Source: Desulfovibrio sp.
GTDB lineage: Bacteria > Desulfobacterota > Desulfovibrionia > Desulfovibrionales > Desulfovibrionaceae
Length of the DNA: 8,332 bases
Reading direction: 5' to 3'
NCBI RefSeq assembly: GCF_019424165.1
Contig: NZ_JAHZAA010000042.1
Span: forward strand, 1 to 8,332
Shown here: piece by piece, positions 1-6,610 of the stretch
How positions within the stretch are numbered: position 1 is the stretch's first letter
How the letters are laid out: every line of letters begins with the position of its first letter
The notes under the pieces: generated by a model
The model's input: the letters and a program-made list of their open reading frames with translations, nothing else
The model's database searches: none
Told to the model about the DNA's origin: nothing
Position numbers and translations under genes: made by a program

Positions 1-2
1 AA

Positions 3-578
3 CATGAAATTTATCCTGTAGTTTTTGGCAATCCCACCGCACCGCACGAAATTCTTGTATTGCTTGATTTTGCCGCGCCGCAGAGCGAAAAAGTCTGGCA
101 GGCTGTTGTCGATGCCAGCCGGTCCCTTTCTTCCCAGCAGTGCAAAATTGCAGTTTTTGCCAACAGCAGGGAATATTACGGAACTGACCTTATGGGGCTG
201 GCTATCTGGATAACCCATTCACGCCCGGGACAGGCCATGCCGTATCTGACGTATGCGCTGGGACAGTGGAACAAGGTCAAGGCCGAGCAGAAAAGTACCC
301 GTGGACACGCGGTGCCTTTTCAAAATGAATATGACGCCACTGTAAAAAATACGGATTATCCCATCCACTATGCCTATCTTTCGCGCCTGCGGCCACCGGT
401 TCCCGCAAGTCAGGAACTGAGCGTGGCAAGATATTGTTATGATGCTGGAAATGTTAACCTTTATCAGGCAGAACAGATAAGCAAATATTACGGCATAAAG
501 CATCTGCCCGCCGTGATTGTGGACGGCCAGGCGATTTCTTCTGTGTCCGCTGCCTCTATCCTTAAAGCCTTGCAGTAA
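3..578 (+). CDS. Thioredoxin/DsbA-fold protein without CxxC (5' end missing)
   Basis: The frame is open from the left edge (191 residues visible, TAA stop), so the true start lies upstream; the TTG at 60 is only an internal leucine codon. Near the visible N-terminus, FGNPTAP followed by a hydrophobic strand and DF matches the beta strand that leads into the active site of DsbA-like proteins. Where the family has C-P-x-C, this protein reads A25-P26-Q27-S28, so both redox cysteines are gone while the proline is kept. The C-terminal part has HLPAVIVDG, which looks like the cis-proline loop followed by the last strands of a thioredoxin fold. Two other cysteines (in QQCKIAV and RYCYDAG) do not form a CxxC. 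I infer a non-redox role such as binding or scaffolding, perhaps in the envelope; a signal peptide cannot be judged because the N-terminus is missing. Fold assignment is fairly sure, function unknown. Confidence 0.75.
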   Translation, partial: HEIYPVVFGNPTAPHEILVLLDFAAPQSEKVWQAVVDASRSLSSQQCKIAVFANSREYYGTDLMGLAIWITHSRPGQAMPYLTYALGQWNKVKAEQKSTRGHAVPFQNEYDATVKNTDYPIHYAYLSRLRPPVPASQELSVARYCYDAGNVNLYQAEQISKYYGIKHLPAVIVDGQAISSVSAASILKALQ

Positions 579-883
579 CAAAAGGCCCGGCGCGGACGAC
601 ACGCCCGACAAAGCTTACGGGCAGAAGTTTCGCGCATGAGGGTACAGCGGCGTAAAACATTTCGGCCAGCTTTTCCGTGTTGTTCCGGGAAAAGCTGGCC
701 GATTGTTTATATGTGCGTGGCGCGTTGTTGTGTCCGATGGTCTTTCAGTCTTCAGGCTGAAAAGGGGTGGACCAGCCTCGGGGATTCATCTTGTGTTTCT
801 GCTGAAAGTCGCCCCGGCAGGGAAGACGTCACCATTTTGCAGTTATGAACACAATCGAGCCAGATGCTTGCTGTTTTGTCAGT
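579..883. other. Convergent intergenic region (305 bases)
   Basis: This gap lies between the stops of the left + strand gene and pgl. Besides the strong hairpin at 663-701 it has only weak dyads: GCCCG/CGGGC at 603-607 and 618-622, and TTTCAG/CTGAAA at 743-748 and 757-762, neither with a T-tract. Short open frames crossing it run through the terminator and lack a Shine-Dalgarno sequence and family likeness. I see no gene here. Confidence 0.6.
663..701. terminator. Bidirectional terminator hairpin between convergent genes
   Basis: A perfect 14-bp inverted repeat (CGGCCAGCTTTTCC at 663-676 and its complement at 688-701) encloses an 11-base loop. On the + strand it is followed by ATTGTTTAT, and on the - strand by AAATGTTTTA, so it has a modest U-rich tail each way. 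It lies 85 bases beyond the stop of the left + strand gene and 183 bases beyond the pgl stop. It therefore most likely ends transcription from both sides. Confidence 0.8.
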
Positions 884-1630
884 CTATACGCCTGTGGCCG
901 CAGCTTCATCCACGACCCATACTAGATCGCCAAAGCCGGGCCGCACCATCTGGGCGGGCAGGGTGGGCGGGGCCAGCAGATTGAGGGCGCGGGAGAGCAC
1001 ATCATGTTTTTCGGCCCCGGTTACAAGAAACATGCAGCAGCGGGCATTATTGATGACCGGCAGGGTGAGGGTGAGCCGGTCGGCCTTGCGTTCCGGAACG
1101 TACTGGTCAATGACCAGCCGTTTCTTTTCCGCAAGGGCAGGCGAATGGGGAAAAATAGACCCCGTATGCCCGTCTTCGCCCATGCCAAGCAGCATAAAAT
1201 CAAAACGGGGGAGATCCTGCGGGCCAAGATCGAATTCGGCACGGAGCTGCCCTTCATACTTGACGGCAGCTTCTACAGGATCCTCTTCGCCGCGCATGCG
1301 GTAGAAATGCGTAGCCGGCACATGGCCGAGAAATTCCCTGCGGGCCAGACCGTAGTTGCTGTCGGCATGTTCCGGCCCCACGCAGCGTTCGTCTACCCAG
1401 AAAATGCTTATCTTGTCCCAGGGCAGCCGATCGGCCCAGTCGTCACCGGCAAGCAGTCGGAAAAGCGGAATGGGAGTCTGCCCACCGGACAGGGCAATGC
1501 GGAATACACCCCTTTCAGCAACAGCCTCTTCACAGGCGGCAGCAAGAATATGTGCGGCGCGCTCGGCCATGGCGGCCGGGTCTTTATGAATGTGCACCGT
1601 AAGATGGATGGATCGGCTGAGGCCCGACAT
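884..1630 (-). CDS. pgl: 6-phosphogluconolactonase (DevB/Pgl type)
   Basis: The enzyme hydrolyses 6-phosphoglucono-1,5-lactone to 6-phosphogluconate, the second step of the oxidative pentose phosphate pathway, in the cytosol. The 248-residue product is normal for the DevB-type family. Family motifs are all visible: SGGQTP at 48-53 (phosphate-binding loop), FWVDER at 77-82, and GMGEDGHTGSIFP at 149-161, which includes the catalytic histidine region. The ATG at 1630 is preceded by GAAGGAG at 1639-1645 with a good spacing, which supports this start; the stop is TAG. Neither zwf nor gnd is in the window, so here it is not beside its usual pathway partners. The next gene upstream on the same strand ends 262 bases away, so pgl probably has its own promoter. 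Transcription most likely ends at the hairpin at 663-701. Confidence 0.93.
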   Translation of the reverse strand: MSGLSRSIHLTVHIHKDPAAMAERAAHILAAACEEAVAERGVFRIALSGGQTPIPLFRLLAGDDWADRLPWDKISIFWVDERCVGPEHADSNYGLARREFLGHVPATHFYRMRGEEDPVEAAVKYEGQLRAEFDLGPQDLPRFDFMLLGMGEDGHTGSIFPHSPALAEKKRLVIDQYVPERKADRLTLTLPVINNARCCMFLVTGAEKHDVLSRALNLLAPPTLPAQMVRPGFGDLVWVVDEAAATGV

Positions 1631-1892
1631 GTGGCGGCTCCTTCAAAGTTGACGATGGAAACGGCCGGCATTGGCCGTCTTGCGGGAACTTGCCTGCAAA
1701 ACGCGTCCTGGCAGCCGGGAATTTCCGGCCTTGCGAGGCGCGGTACAGCTAAACAATTCGACCGGCCAGGCCGCGCTGTTCACCGACAGCCATGACGAAA
1801 ATTCTTGCCCTGACAAGGCTGGGCGACAATGTTTACTATGGCACAGAAGTATCAGAGAGAAAAGTCCTATTTGTGCCAATAGTGTGCCGCAA
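1631..1892 (-). other. Intergenic region upstream of pgl
   Basis: This region probably holds the pgl promoter, but no strong match is visible. The best - strand candidate is TTGTCG (1824-1829), a 17-base spacer, then AAGAAT (1801-1806), with 4 of 6 consensus matches in each box. Small GC-rich dyads lie in the presumed leader: ACGGCC/GGCCGT at 1661-1666 and 1673-1678, and GCCGG/CCGGC at 1714-1718 and 1725-1729. There is no obvious terminator behind the 1893-2951 gene, so read-through into pgl is possible. Confidence 0.35.
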
Positions 1893-2951
1893 CTATTGAA
1901 ATTCTTCGATAGGTTCCGGGGTATCGGAAATGTGCAGCACCTCGCCGTTGTCGAGCCCGAGGGTCTTCCATGTCGCCGTGCACTTCAGGGGTAATCCTTG
2001 CAGCAAGCGACGGCCGAGTTCGCTGTGTCCGTCCAGCTCAATGGTCCAGCTTCGCTTGAAATCTTCACCCGGGCGCACGGGCTGCACGGCATTCAGGTTG
2101 CGGCTCAGCAGCTTGCTGCCGGAAGCATTGGAGATTTCGGCAAACAGGTTCATATTGTTTACCCCCACAGTGCCGATGTCGCGCGCGAGTACACGCACCA
2201 CCACAAGCAGGGTGCTGCCGTCTGAAATCAGGCCGGCATCTACAGAGCAGGACTGAAGAGGAAAGATGTCTCTTATACGCCGCTCTGTCTGTGTGTTTTT
2301 GTCCACGATCATCTGCCGTTGGCCGCGCATGCGCTCCACCTGAGCTTCGCGAAACTGGCGCGTAAGTTCCGGCCCGTTTACCAGGCTGCGTACAATCCAT
2401 CCTTCGGCGGTTTTATCCATCCGCAGGATCAGCGGAAAATTTTTATCCAGCAAAGGATGCCGTATCCTGGCTGTCAGCAGGGCGGTGCCTTCGCTGGAGG
2501 TCTGCAGGCTGATGCTTTTTGAAAGCTGCTCCAGAAAGTCTGGGGGCAAGGCGTAGAGCGGAGTTTTTAACCGTGTTTTCAGGTCCGGCTCTTCTTTGGC
2601 AGCCTCTTGTTTGGAACGTAGCTGCCTGAGCAGGGCGGTTTGTATCATGTCGCTGATCTGACGCTCCTGATCCGGCCCCGCTTTGAGAAAGGGATAGCTT
2701 CGCACCAGGCTGGCAGCCAGTTGCCGGGAAAGCGCGTTGAAGTCTATCATCTCCGCGATCTTGTTAGTATGGGCGCTTTTAAGGGCATCGCGCAATTCTT
2801 CATAGGCATAGAGGCTGGACTGGCGGAATTGGTAATACCGCCAGCCGCTGTAAAACAGCACTGCGACAATCACGATCAATATGCCCGCAGCGAACGCAAG
2901 AACATGCTGCCGTACAAAGGAGATCAGCCGGGAAATAGCGGGAAAGTTCAT
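1893..2951 (-). CDS. Membrane-anchored DUF2939-like protein, function unknown
   Basis: The product has 352 residues. An N-terminal hydrophobic segment at about 17-35, after a short basic stretch (R8, R14), predicts a single membrane anchor with the rest outside the cytoplasm; no signal-peptidase site is obvious. Just after it, residues 38-85 (around YYQFRQSSLYAYEELRDAL, then MIDFNALSRQLA) resemble the start of DUF2939 proteins, in which a residue pair count leads to a 'V/I-DFxxLR' helix. Residues 195-230 are charged and helical, and 235-345 look beta-rich (VVVRVLARDIGTVGV, FKRSWTIELDG), perhaps an Ig-like domain. The start is ATG at 2951 with only a weak Shine-Dalgarno (AGGTG) nearby; the stop is TAG. 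It begins 22 bases after the methyltransferase stop on the same strand, so the two are probably co-transcribed. The DUF2939 link is from memory of the family pattern. Confidence 0.75.
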   Translation of the reverse strand: MNFPAISRLISFVRQHVLAFAAGILIVIVAVLFYSGWRYYQFRQSSLYAYEELRDALKSAHTNKIAEMIDFNALSRQLAASLVRSYPFLKAGPDQERQISDMIQTALLRQLRSKQEAAKEEPDLKTRLKTPLYALPPDFLEQLSKSISLQTSSEGTALLTARIRHPLLDKNFPLILRMDKTAEGWIVRSLVNGPELTRQFREAQVERMRGQRQMIVDKNTQTERRIRDIFPLQSCSVDAGLISDGSTLLVVVRVLARDIGTVGVNNMNLFAEISNASGSKLLSRNLNAVQPVRPGEDFKRSWTIELDGHSELGRRLLQGLPLKCTATWKTLGLDNGEVLHISDTPEPIEEFQ

Positions 2952-2973
2952 GACACACCTGATATTTTCTAAT

Positions 2974-3714
2974 TCACTGAGAGTTCAGGGAATTTTTTGA
3001 ACCGTACTCCAGCACCGGTTCAGGCCTGCGCAGGCGCTGCCCCTTGATCTTGAGGGGAATGGGCGTTACGGGCCGTGCAGGGCCAAGATCAAGGCGAATG
3101 ACGCACCATGCTCCCAACGGAAGGGGCAGTTTATGGATGCAGCCGCCCAACGGGCACGTGCTGTTCCAGAGGGTGCGCGGTCCGGCAAGAGTGCTCATGC
3201 CGCAGGCCTTGCCGCCTCCCATATCTTTGAGCAGGCGCCAGATGCTCCACCATTTGTGTGCAGGTCCGGGCCAGGAACTTTTTCGGCCTTGCAGGCAGTG
3301 CAGCAGGTAGGCGAGAGAGGCGCTGTTCCAGAAGGTAACGGCAAGTCCACCGGAAGAAACGCGCAAGGCTTCGCGTGCGGCGATTTCTACTTTTTTTCTG
3401 TCACCGCCGGAGAGGTGCAGGACAACCCCGTCAAAAGAACTGTCATCAAAGGGCAGGTGATCATCTGCGGCAGCGGCTATTTCTGCGCGGCAACCCATTG
3501 CGGCGGCGGCCCGCGCCCGCAGTTCCGGGCGGAGCTCTGTTATGGTCAGGTCAAAACCGCATTCCCACAACAAGGGCGAAAATATCCCCTGGCCGCAATT
3601 GACCTCCAGCAGGGTTTTTCCCCTGCGGGGCCAGACCGCCAAACTGTGTTGCAGAAGGTTCTGCTGCTTGCTCAGGGCAGAGAGGCCCTTGGTCTTCCAA
3701 TGCCACCGCTTCAT
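2974..3714 (-). CDS. Class I SAM-dependent methyltransferase, substrate unknown
   Basis: This 246-residue protein has the Rossmann-like core of the Methyltransf_11 type. Motif I is LLEVNCGQG at 35-43, followed by the helix to ECGF and strand II ending in E60 (TITELRPEL), the usual ribose-binding acid. LPFDDSSFDGVVLHL at 87-101 is the typical 'LPF...FD' strand IV, and ALRVSSGGLAVTFWN at 116-130 is strand V. Motif I departs from the common LDxGCGxG: E for D and N for G at the second glycine, so SAM binding is probable rather than certain. The C-terminal third (about 150-246) is rich in W, C and P, ends in a basic tail, and probably sets the substrate. ATG at 3714 follows AAGG at a spacing of 7; the stop is TGA. 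It is the first gene of an apparent operon with the DUF2939-like gene, driven by the promoter at 3752-3780. Confidence 0.82.
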   Translation of the reverse strand: MKRWHWKTKGLSALSKQQNLLQHSLAVWPRRGKTLLEVNCGQGIFSPLLWECGFDLTITELRPELRARAAAAMGCRAEIAAAADDHLPFDDSSFDGVVLHLSGGDRKKVEIAAREALRVSSGGLAVTFWNSASLAYLLHCLQGRKSSWPGPAHKWWSIWRLLKDMGGGKACGMSTLAGPRTLWNSTCPLGGCIHKLPLPLGAWCVIRLDLGPARPVTPIPLKIKGQRLRRPEPVLEYGSKNSLNSQ

Positions 3715-3725
3715 GGTTCTGCCTT

Positions 3726-3754
3726 TTGATCAGATCGTTCGATTGTTTTTTAAT
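3726..3754 (+). promoter_or_regulatory. Possible + strand promoter opposing the methyltransferase promoter
   Basis: TTGATC (3726-3731, 4 of 6), a 17-base spacer and TTTAAT (3749-3754, 5 of 6) form a + strand promoter-like pair. Its -10 box overlaps that of the - strand promoter at 3752-3780, so the two polymerases would compete. AT-rich promoter DNA often gives matches on both strands, so this may be chance. If real, it would start RNA near 3761 ahead of the small ORF at 3782. Confidence 0.35.
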
Positions 3755-3780
3755 ATCCCACTATTTTGCAAAGAGGTCAA
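3752..3780 (-). promoter_or_regulatory. Sigma-70-like promoter for the methyltransferase operon
   Basis: On the - strand, TTGACC (3775-3780) is a 5 of 6 match to the -35 box. It is followed by an exact 17-base spacer and GATATT (3752-3757), a 4 of 6 match to the -10 box. Transcription would start around 3745, about 30 bases before the ATG at 3714. This is the best promoter match in the window, and its place directly upstream of an operon's first gene supports it. Confidence 0.6.
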
Positions 3781-3781
3781 A

Positions 3782-3853
3782 ATGGCAAGAAAAAAACTGC
3801 CGGGAGAAAGCCATGCGGAATTTTCATGCAGCGCTCCATACAAAAAACGGTGA
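3782..3853 (+). CDS. Possible 23-residue basic small protein
   Basis: This is a short ORF (MARKKLPGESHAEF..., ending APYKKR, TGA stop) that I do not recognise. It has AGAGGT at 3772-3777, four bases before the ATG. A promoter-like pair lies upstream (3726-3754) and a hairpin with a + strand TTTT tail follows (3849-3884), so it has every part of a compact transcription unit. Against it, the Shine-Dalgarno match overlaps the complement of the - strand -35 box, which could explain it by chance, the stop codon falls inside the terminator stem, and 23 codons is short. The same span could instead give a noncoding RNA of about 125 bases, or nothing. Confidence 0.2.
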   Translation: MARKKLPGESHAEFSCSAPYKKR

Positions 3854-3884
3854 GGAATGCAAAACACGCATCCCTCACCATTTT
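3842..3884. terminator. Terminator after ridA, possibly bidirectional
   Basis: GGTGAGGAATGC (3849-3860) pairs with GCATCCCTCACC (3868-3879), a 12-bp stem with one mismatch and a 7-base loop. On the - strand the stem is followed by one G and six T (complement of 3842-3847), a classic intrinsic terminator 25 bases beyond the ridA stop. On the + strand it is followed by ATTTT, a weaker tail that could end a transcript coming from 3761. Confidence 0.88.
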
Positions 3885-3903
3885 ATCATAAATTGCGCAA
3901 AGT

Positions 3904-4284
3904 TTATACAGTGGCGATGGATTCGATCTCCACCTTGGCCCCCAGCGGCAGGGCGCTGACCTCCACGCAGGAGCGCGCGGGGCAGGGGGCGCTGAAATAC
4001 TGCTGGTACACTTCGTTTACGGCGCCGAAGGTTTTGATGTCGGTGATGAAAACCGTGGTTTTCACAACATTCGCAGTAGTCAGGCCTTGTGATTCAAGAA
4101 TTGCCAGCACATTTTTGCAGCACTGAATGGCCTGAGCAGCGGCGTCGCCTTCTACCAGTTTGCCGGTTGCAGGATCAATGGGGACCTGCCCGGAAAGAAA
4201 TATGAGATTGCCCGTCTTGATGGCCTGGCTGTACGGGCCAACGGCGGCAGGAGCCTTGTCTGTGCTGATGACTTCTTTATTCAT
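3904..4284 (-). CDS. ridA: RidA family 2-iminobutanoate/2-iminopropanoate deaminase
   Basis: RidA hydrolyses reactive enamine/imine intermediates such as 2-aminoacrylate, released by PLP-dependent amino acid enzymes, to the keto acid and ammonia, protecting other PLP enzymes. It is a small cytosolic trimer. The 126 residues match the family length. Hallmarks are present: VGPYSQA at 15-21 with the active-site tyrosine, LSGQVPIDPATG at 30-41, and CPARSCVEV at 101-109, whose R104 corresponds to the essential arginine (R105 in E. coli), followed by E119. This supports an active deaminase rather than an inactive Rid paralogue. The Shine-Dalgarno GAGGAA overlaps the permease stop (TGAGGAA, then CAATC and ATG), and the gap between the genes is 9 bases, so it is the last gene of the transporter operon. 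A strong terminator follows. Confidence 0.95.
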   Translation of the reverse strand: MNKEVISTDKAPAAVGPYSQAIKTGNLIFLSGQVPIDPATGKLVEGDAAAQAIQCCKNVLAILESQGLTTANVVKTTVFITDIKTFGAVNEVYQQYFSAPCPARSCVEVSALPLGAKVEIESIATV

Positions 4285-4293
4285 GATTGTTCC

Positions 4294-5523
4294 TCAGCGG
4301 TACATGGGTAAAAGATTGAAGACAAAAAGCGTATGGCAAACAGCGACAAAGCAGCCATATGCCAGAAGCAGCGGCACTGTCAGGCGACCACCCGGCGTAG
4401 TGTACACGGCCTTGCCATAGCGCTTGCGACTGTTGCTGAGCAAAAGGGCCGGTATGATGACTGCCCAGAATGCCGATGCCAAGCCGGCCCAGCCGATGGC
4501 GGACAAAAAGCCGTCAGGCCAGATAAGGCCCCCCAGAATAGGTGGAACAAAGGTGACCAGCAGGGTCTTGGTTCTTCCGATGCGGCTGTTGTCAAAATTG
4601 CACAGGTCGGCCATATAGTCAAAAAGTCCCAGGCCTGCCCCCAGAAAAGAGGTTGAAACAGCCAGAAGCGAGAAACCTTCAAGCATGCGCAGAATCAAAA
4701 AGCTGCTCAGGTTATTGCCTGCTGCGGCCATAAGGTCACCAACGTTGCCGCCCGCCTCAATAACACCTTTGAAGTCCGCGCGCGAAATATTGCCGTCCGC
4801 GGCAGTCAGCCAGGATATATAACAGACCAGGGCCACAATTGTTCCGTAGCGCAGGCTCGCGTCAATGGTGCGCGGCTCTTTGCCCATATATTTGACCAGG
4901 CTCGGAACAGAAGCGTGAAAGCAGAAGGATGTCAGGTAGGTGGAAACGGCTCCCCACAGGAAGATCATTTCTCCGCCGCTGCCATTAAGGTCCAGCAGTG
5001 TGTCCACCCGCAGGTGCGTTATCATGCCGCTGATGGAAATAAAGTATGATATGACCATGCCGCCCACAAGCAAAATGGAAAACTTGTCGACCGCTTCGGA
5101 ACTCCACCAGATAAACACCGTGAGCAGCAGGGCGAGCACAAGGCTGTTGAGCAGTCTGGGGGGCGCGGTGCCGGTTATGGAGGTGATGCTTTGTTCAATA
5201 ATGGACCCACCCCCGCTTACATAGGCATAGACCAGGGTGTAGAGCACAAAGGCAACAGCAAAGCCATTCACGAGGCTCCACTTTGGCCCCAGCAGTTCGC
5301 GGACCATTGTGTGGAAGCTGTGCCCGGGTTCAAAGTGCATGCTCACTTCCAGCAGCGCCTGGCTTGAGCGCAACATGACGATCCAGGAAATCAGCATCAA
5401 CCCGATTGACCACGAAAACCACATTCCGGCCGAGGCCATCGGCAAAGCCAGCATACCGGCGCCTATGGCCGTACCGGCAACAAGAGTGGTGCCGCCAAGC
5501 ACAGGAGAAAAGCGGAAGTCCAT
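4294..5523 (-). CDS. Aromatic amino acid permease (HAAAP family; TyrP/Mtr/TnaB-like)
   Basis: This inner-membrane symporter of 409 residues is the usual length for TyrP, Mtr and TnaB, which import tyrosine or tryptophan with protons. The N-terminal signature GGTTLVAGTAIGAGMLALPM (10-29) is the unwound first helix of the family. Eleven hydrophobic segments can be counted, including about 33-52, 84-104, 124-141, 148-169 and a final one near 385-405. Which aromatic amino acid it carries cannot be read from sequence. The ATG at 5523 is chosen, not the in-frame start at 5703: it begins the family-type N-terminus, has AAGGA at a good spacing, and shares its first A with the stop of the upstream transporter gene (TAATG), a sign of translational coupling. 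ridA follows 9 bases later. Confidence 0.92.
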   Translation of the reverse strand: MDFRFSPVLGGTTLVAGTAIGAGMLALPMASAGMWFSWSIGLMLISWIVMLRSSQALLEVSMHFEPGHSFHTMVRELLGPKWSLVNGFAVAFVLYTLVYAYVSGGGSIIEQSITSITGTAPPRLLNSLVLALLLTVFIWWSSEAVDKFSILLVGGMVISYFISISGMITHLRVDTLLDLNGSGGEMIFLWGAVSTYLTSFCFHASVPSLVKYMGKEPRTIDASLRYGTIVALVCYISWLTAADGNISRADFKGVIEAGGNVGDLMAAAGNNLSSFLILRMLEGFSLLAVSTSFLGAGLGLFDYMADLCNFDNSRIGRTKTLLVTFVPPILGGLIWPDGFLSAIGWAGLASAFWAVIIPALLLSNSRKRYGKAVYTTPGGRLTVPLLLAYGCFVAVCHTLFVFNLLPMYR

Positions 5524-6599
5524 TACAGTTCCTTGTTTGGGGTGATATCTGTTGGGCGGGTATGAAAAAAATTGGAAAGCAGCGCTCCGGAAATGTTCTG
5601 CCACACGCTGTAAAGGGCGCCGGCGATGGCCGCCGCAGGTGAAAAGTGGGCCAGGGCAAGCGCAGTGGCAAGGCCGGAGTTTTTTGTACCCACTGCCAGG
5701 CACAGGGCGCGGCCGGTGCTGCGGTCAAGCCGGAAAAACCGGGCGAGCAGGCTGCCCAAAGCAAGACCGGCAAGGTTGAGGCAGATGACGGCCATAAAAA
5801 TATCCAGGCCAGCTTCCAGAATGTTTGTGGCATTTATAGCCAGAATGCCTGCCACCACCAGGGTAATGGTCAGGGCGGAAAGCAGGGGCAAAAAAGGCAG
5901 TGCGCGGCGAGTCAGTCCACCGCAAAAGCGGTGTGCCGCAAGCCCCATAAGTACGGGGACCACCACTATTTTGCTGATGGAGACCACAAGGCCGCCCACA
6001 TCCACAGGTATCCACACGCCGCCGAGAAACCAGGTAAGGGCAGGCATGAAGAGAAGAGCGAGAAATGTACCCAGGGATGTAAGCGTTACAGCGTAAGGCA
6101 CATCACCCTTGGCGATATAGGCCAGAACATTGGAGGCAGTGCCTCCGGGGGCTGTGCCTACGAGAATGAGGCCCATGGCCATGTCCGGCGGCAGAGAGCA
6201 GACATGGCAGAAAACAAAGGCCAGCAGGGACATCAGGACAAACTGGGCGGCTATGCCCAGAGCGATATGCCGTGGACGCGCCAGCACATGGCTGAAGTCT
6301 CCCACGCGCAGGGTCATGCCCATGCCGAACATGATAAGCCCGAGAAGCGGAGTAACGTATGGGCCAACCCACCGGAAAAGCTCGGGCCGCCAGAGGGCCA
6401 GAGCGGAACAGGCAATAACCACAAGGCCCATGTAGCGCGTGAGGGCGGCGCTGATGATGATCGCAAGGCGCAACAAGTCTGTGTTTCCTCCGCCTGAGGC
6501 GTAGTATGCGGACATGGGCATACTGTCAGACTGACGTGCGGATGGCAAGAGTGTGAATAAAAAAGTTACTATCAATAAATAGTTGGAAGTCATTGGCAT
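5523..6599 (-). CDS. BASS-family (bile acid:sodium symporter-like) transporter
   Basis: The 358-residue membrane protein belongs to the SBF/BASS family, whose bacterial members carry organic anions such as bile acids, pantoate or keto acids. Its helix 4 crossover GTAPGGTASNVLAYIAKGD (148-166) and helix 9 crossover VGTKNSGLATALA (303-315) are the two family hallmarks, and the hydrophobic segments between 44 and 345 fit about ten helices. Compared from memory with ASBT of Neisseria, S156, N157 and T174 keep sodium-site positions. The helix 9 glutamate and glutamine (E-V-G-M-Q) are A302 and K306 here, which suggests altered ion coupling. The start is uncertain: ATG at 6599 adds an extra hydrophobic N-terminus, while ATG at 6521 (residue 27) would give a more typical length; neither has a clear Shine-Dalgarno. 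It is the first gene of the operon, and its TAA overlaps the permease ATG. The substrate is unknown; the neighbours hint at an amino-acid-derived acid. Confidence 0.88.
   Translation of the reverse strand: MPMTSNYLLIVTFLFTLLPSARQSDSMPMSAYYASGGGNTDLLRLAIIISAALTRYMGLVVIACSALALWRPELFRWVGPYVTPLLGLIMFGMGMTLRVGDFSHVLARPRHIALGIAAQFVLMSLLAFVFCHVCSLPPDMAMGLILVGTAPGGTASNVLAYIAKGDVPYAVTLTSLGTFLALLFMPALTWFLGGVWIPVDVGGLVVSISKIVVVPVLMGLAAHRFCGGLTRRALPFLPLLSALTITLVVAGILAINATNILEAGLDIFMAVICLNLAGLALGSLLARFFRLDRSTGRALCLAVGTKNSGLATALALAHFSPAAAIAGALYSVWQNISGALLSNFFHTRPTDITPNKEL
6525..6535. repeat. Perfect 11-base palindrome GTCAGACTGAC
   Basis: GTCAG-A-CTGAC is a perfect dyad four bases upstream of the internal ATG at 6521 of the BASS-family gene on the - strand. 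If translation starts at 6521 rather than 6599, it lies in the untranslated leader and could be an operator. Otherwise it is coding sequence and may mean nothing. Confidence 0.3.
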
Positions 6600-6610
6600 G
6601 GCTTGCGTGT

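Noticed and set aside
636..984. Short + strand frames in the convergent gap after 578
   Set aside because: They run through the strong terminator hairpin or overlap the 3' end of pgl, with no Shine-Dalgarno sequence or family likeness.
1760..1775. CGGCC-A-GGCCG dyad upstream of pgl
   Set aside because: A one-base loop cannot form a hairpin, and short GGCC palindromes are expected in GC-rich DNA.
1004..1795. 263-codon + strand open frame opposite pgl
   Set aside because: It is antisense to pgl, whose family motifs and Shine-Dalgarno are clear. It has no recognisable family pattern and is explained by GC-rich codon bias.
5524..5703. 60-residue N-terminal extension of the aromatic amino acid permease
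   Set aside because: It overlaps the coding end of the upstream transporter gene in another frame, and the ATG at 5523 has the Shine-Dalgarno and begins the family-type N-terminus.
5646..6497. 283-codon + strand open frame opposite the BASS-family gene
   Set aside because: Its composition is low in hydrophobic residues and rich in G, Q, H and K, as expected for the antisense of a membrane protein. The opposite strand has definite family motifs.
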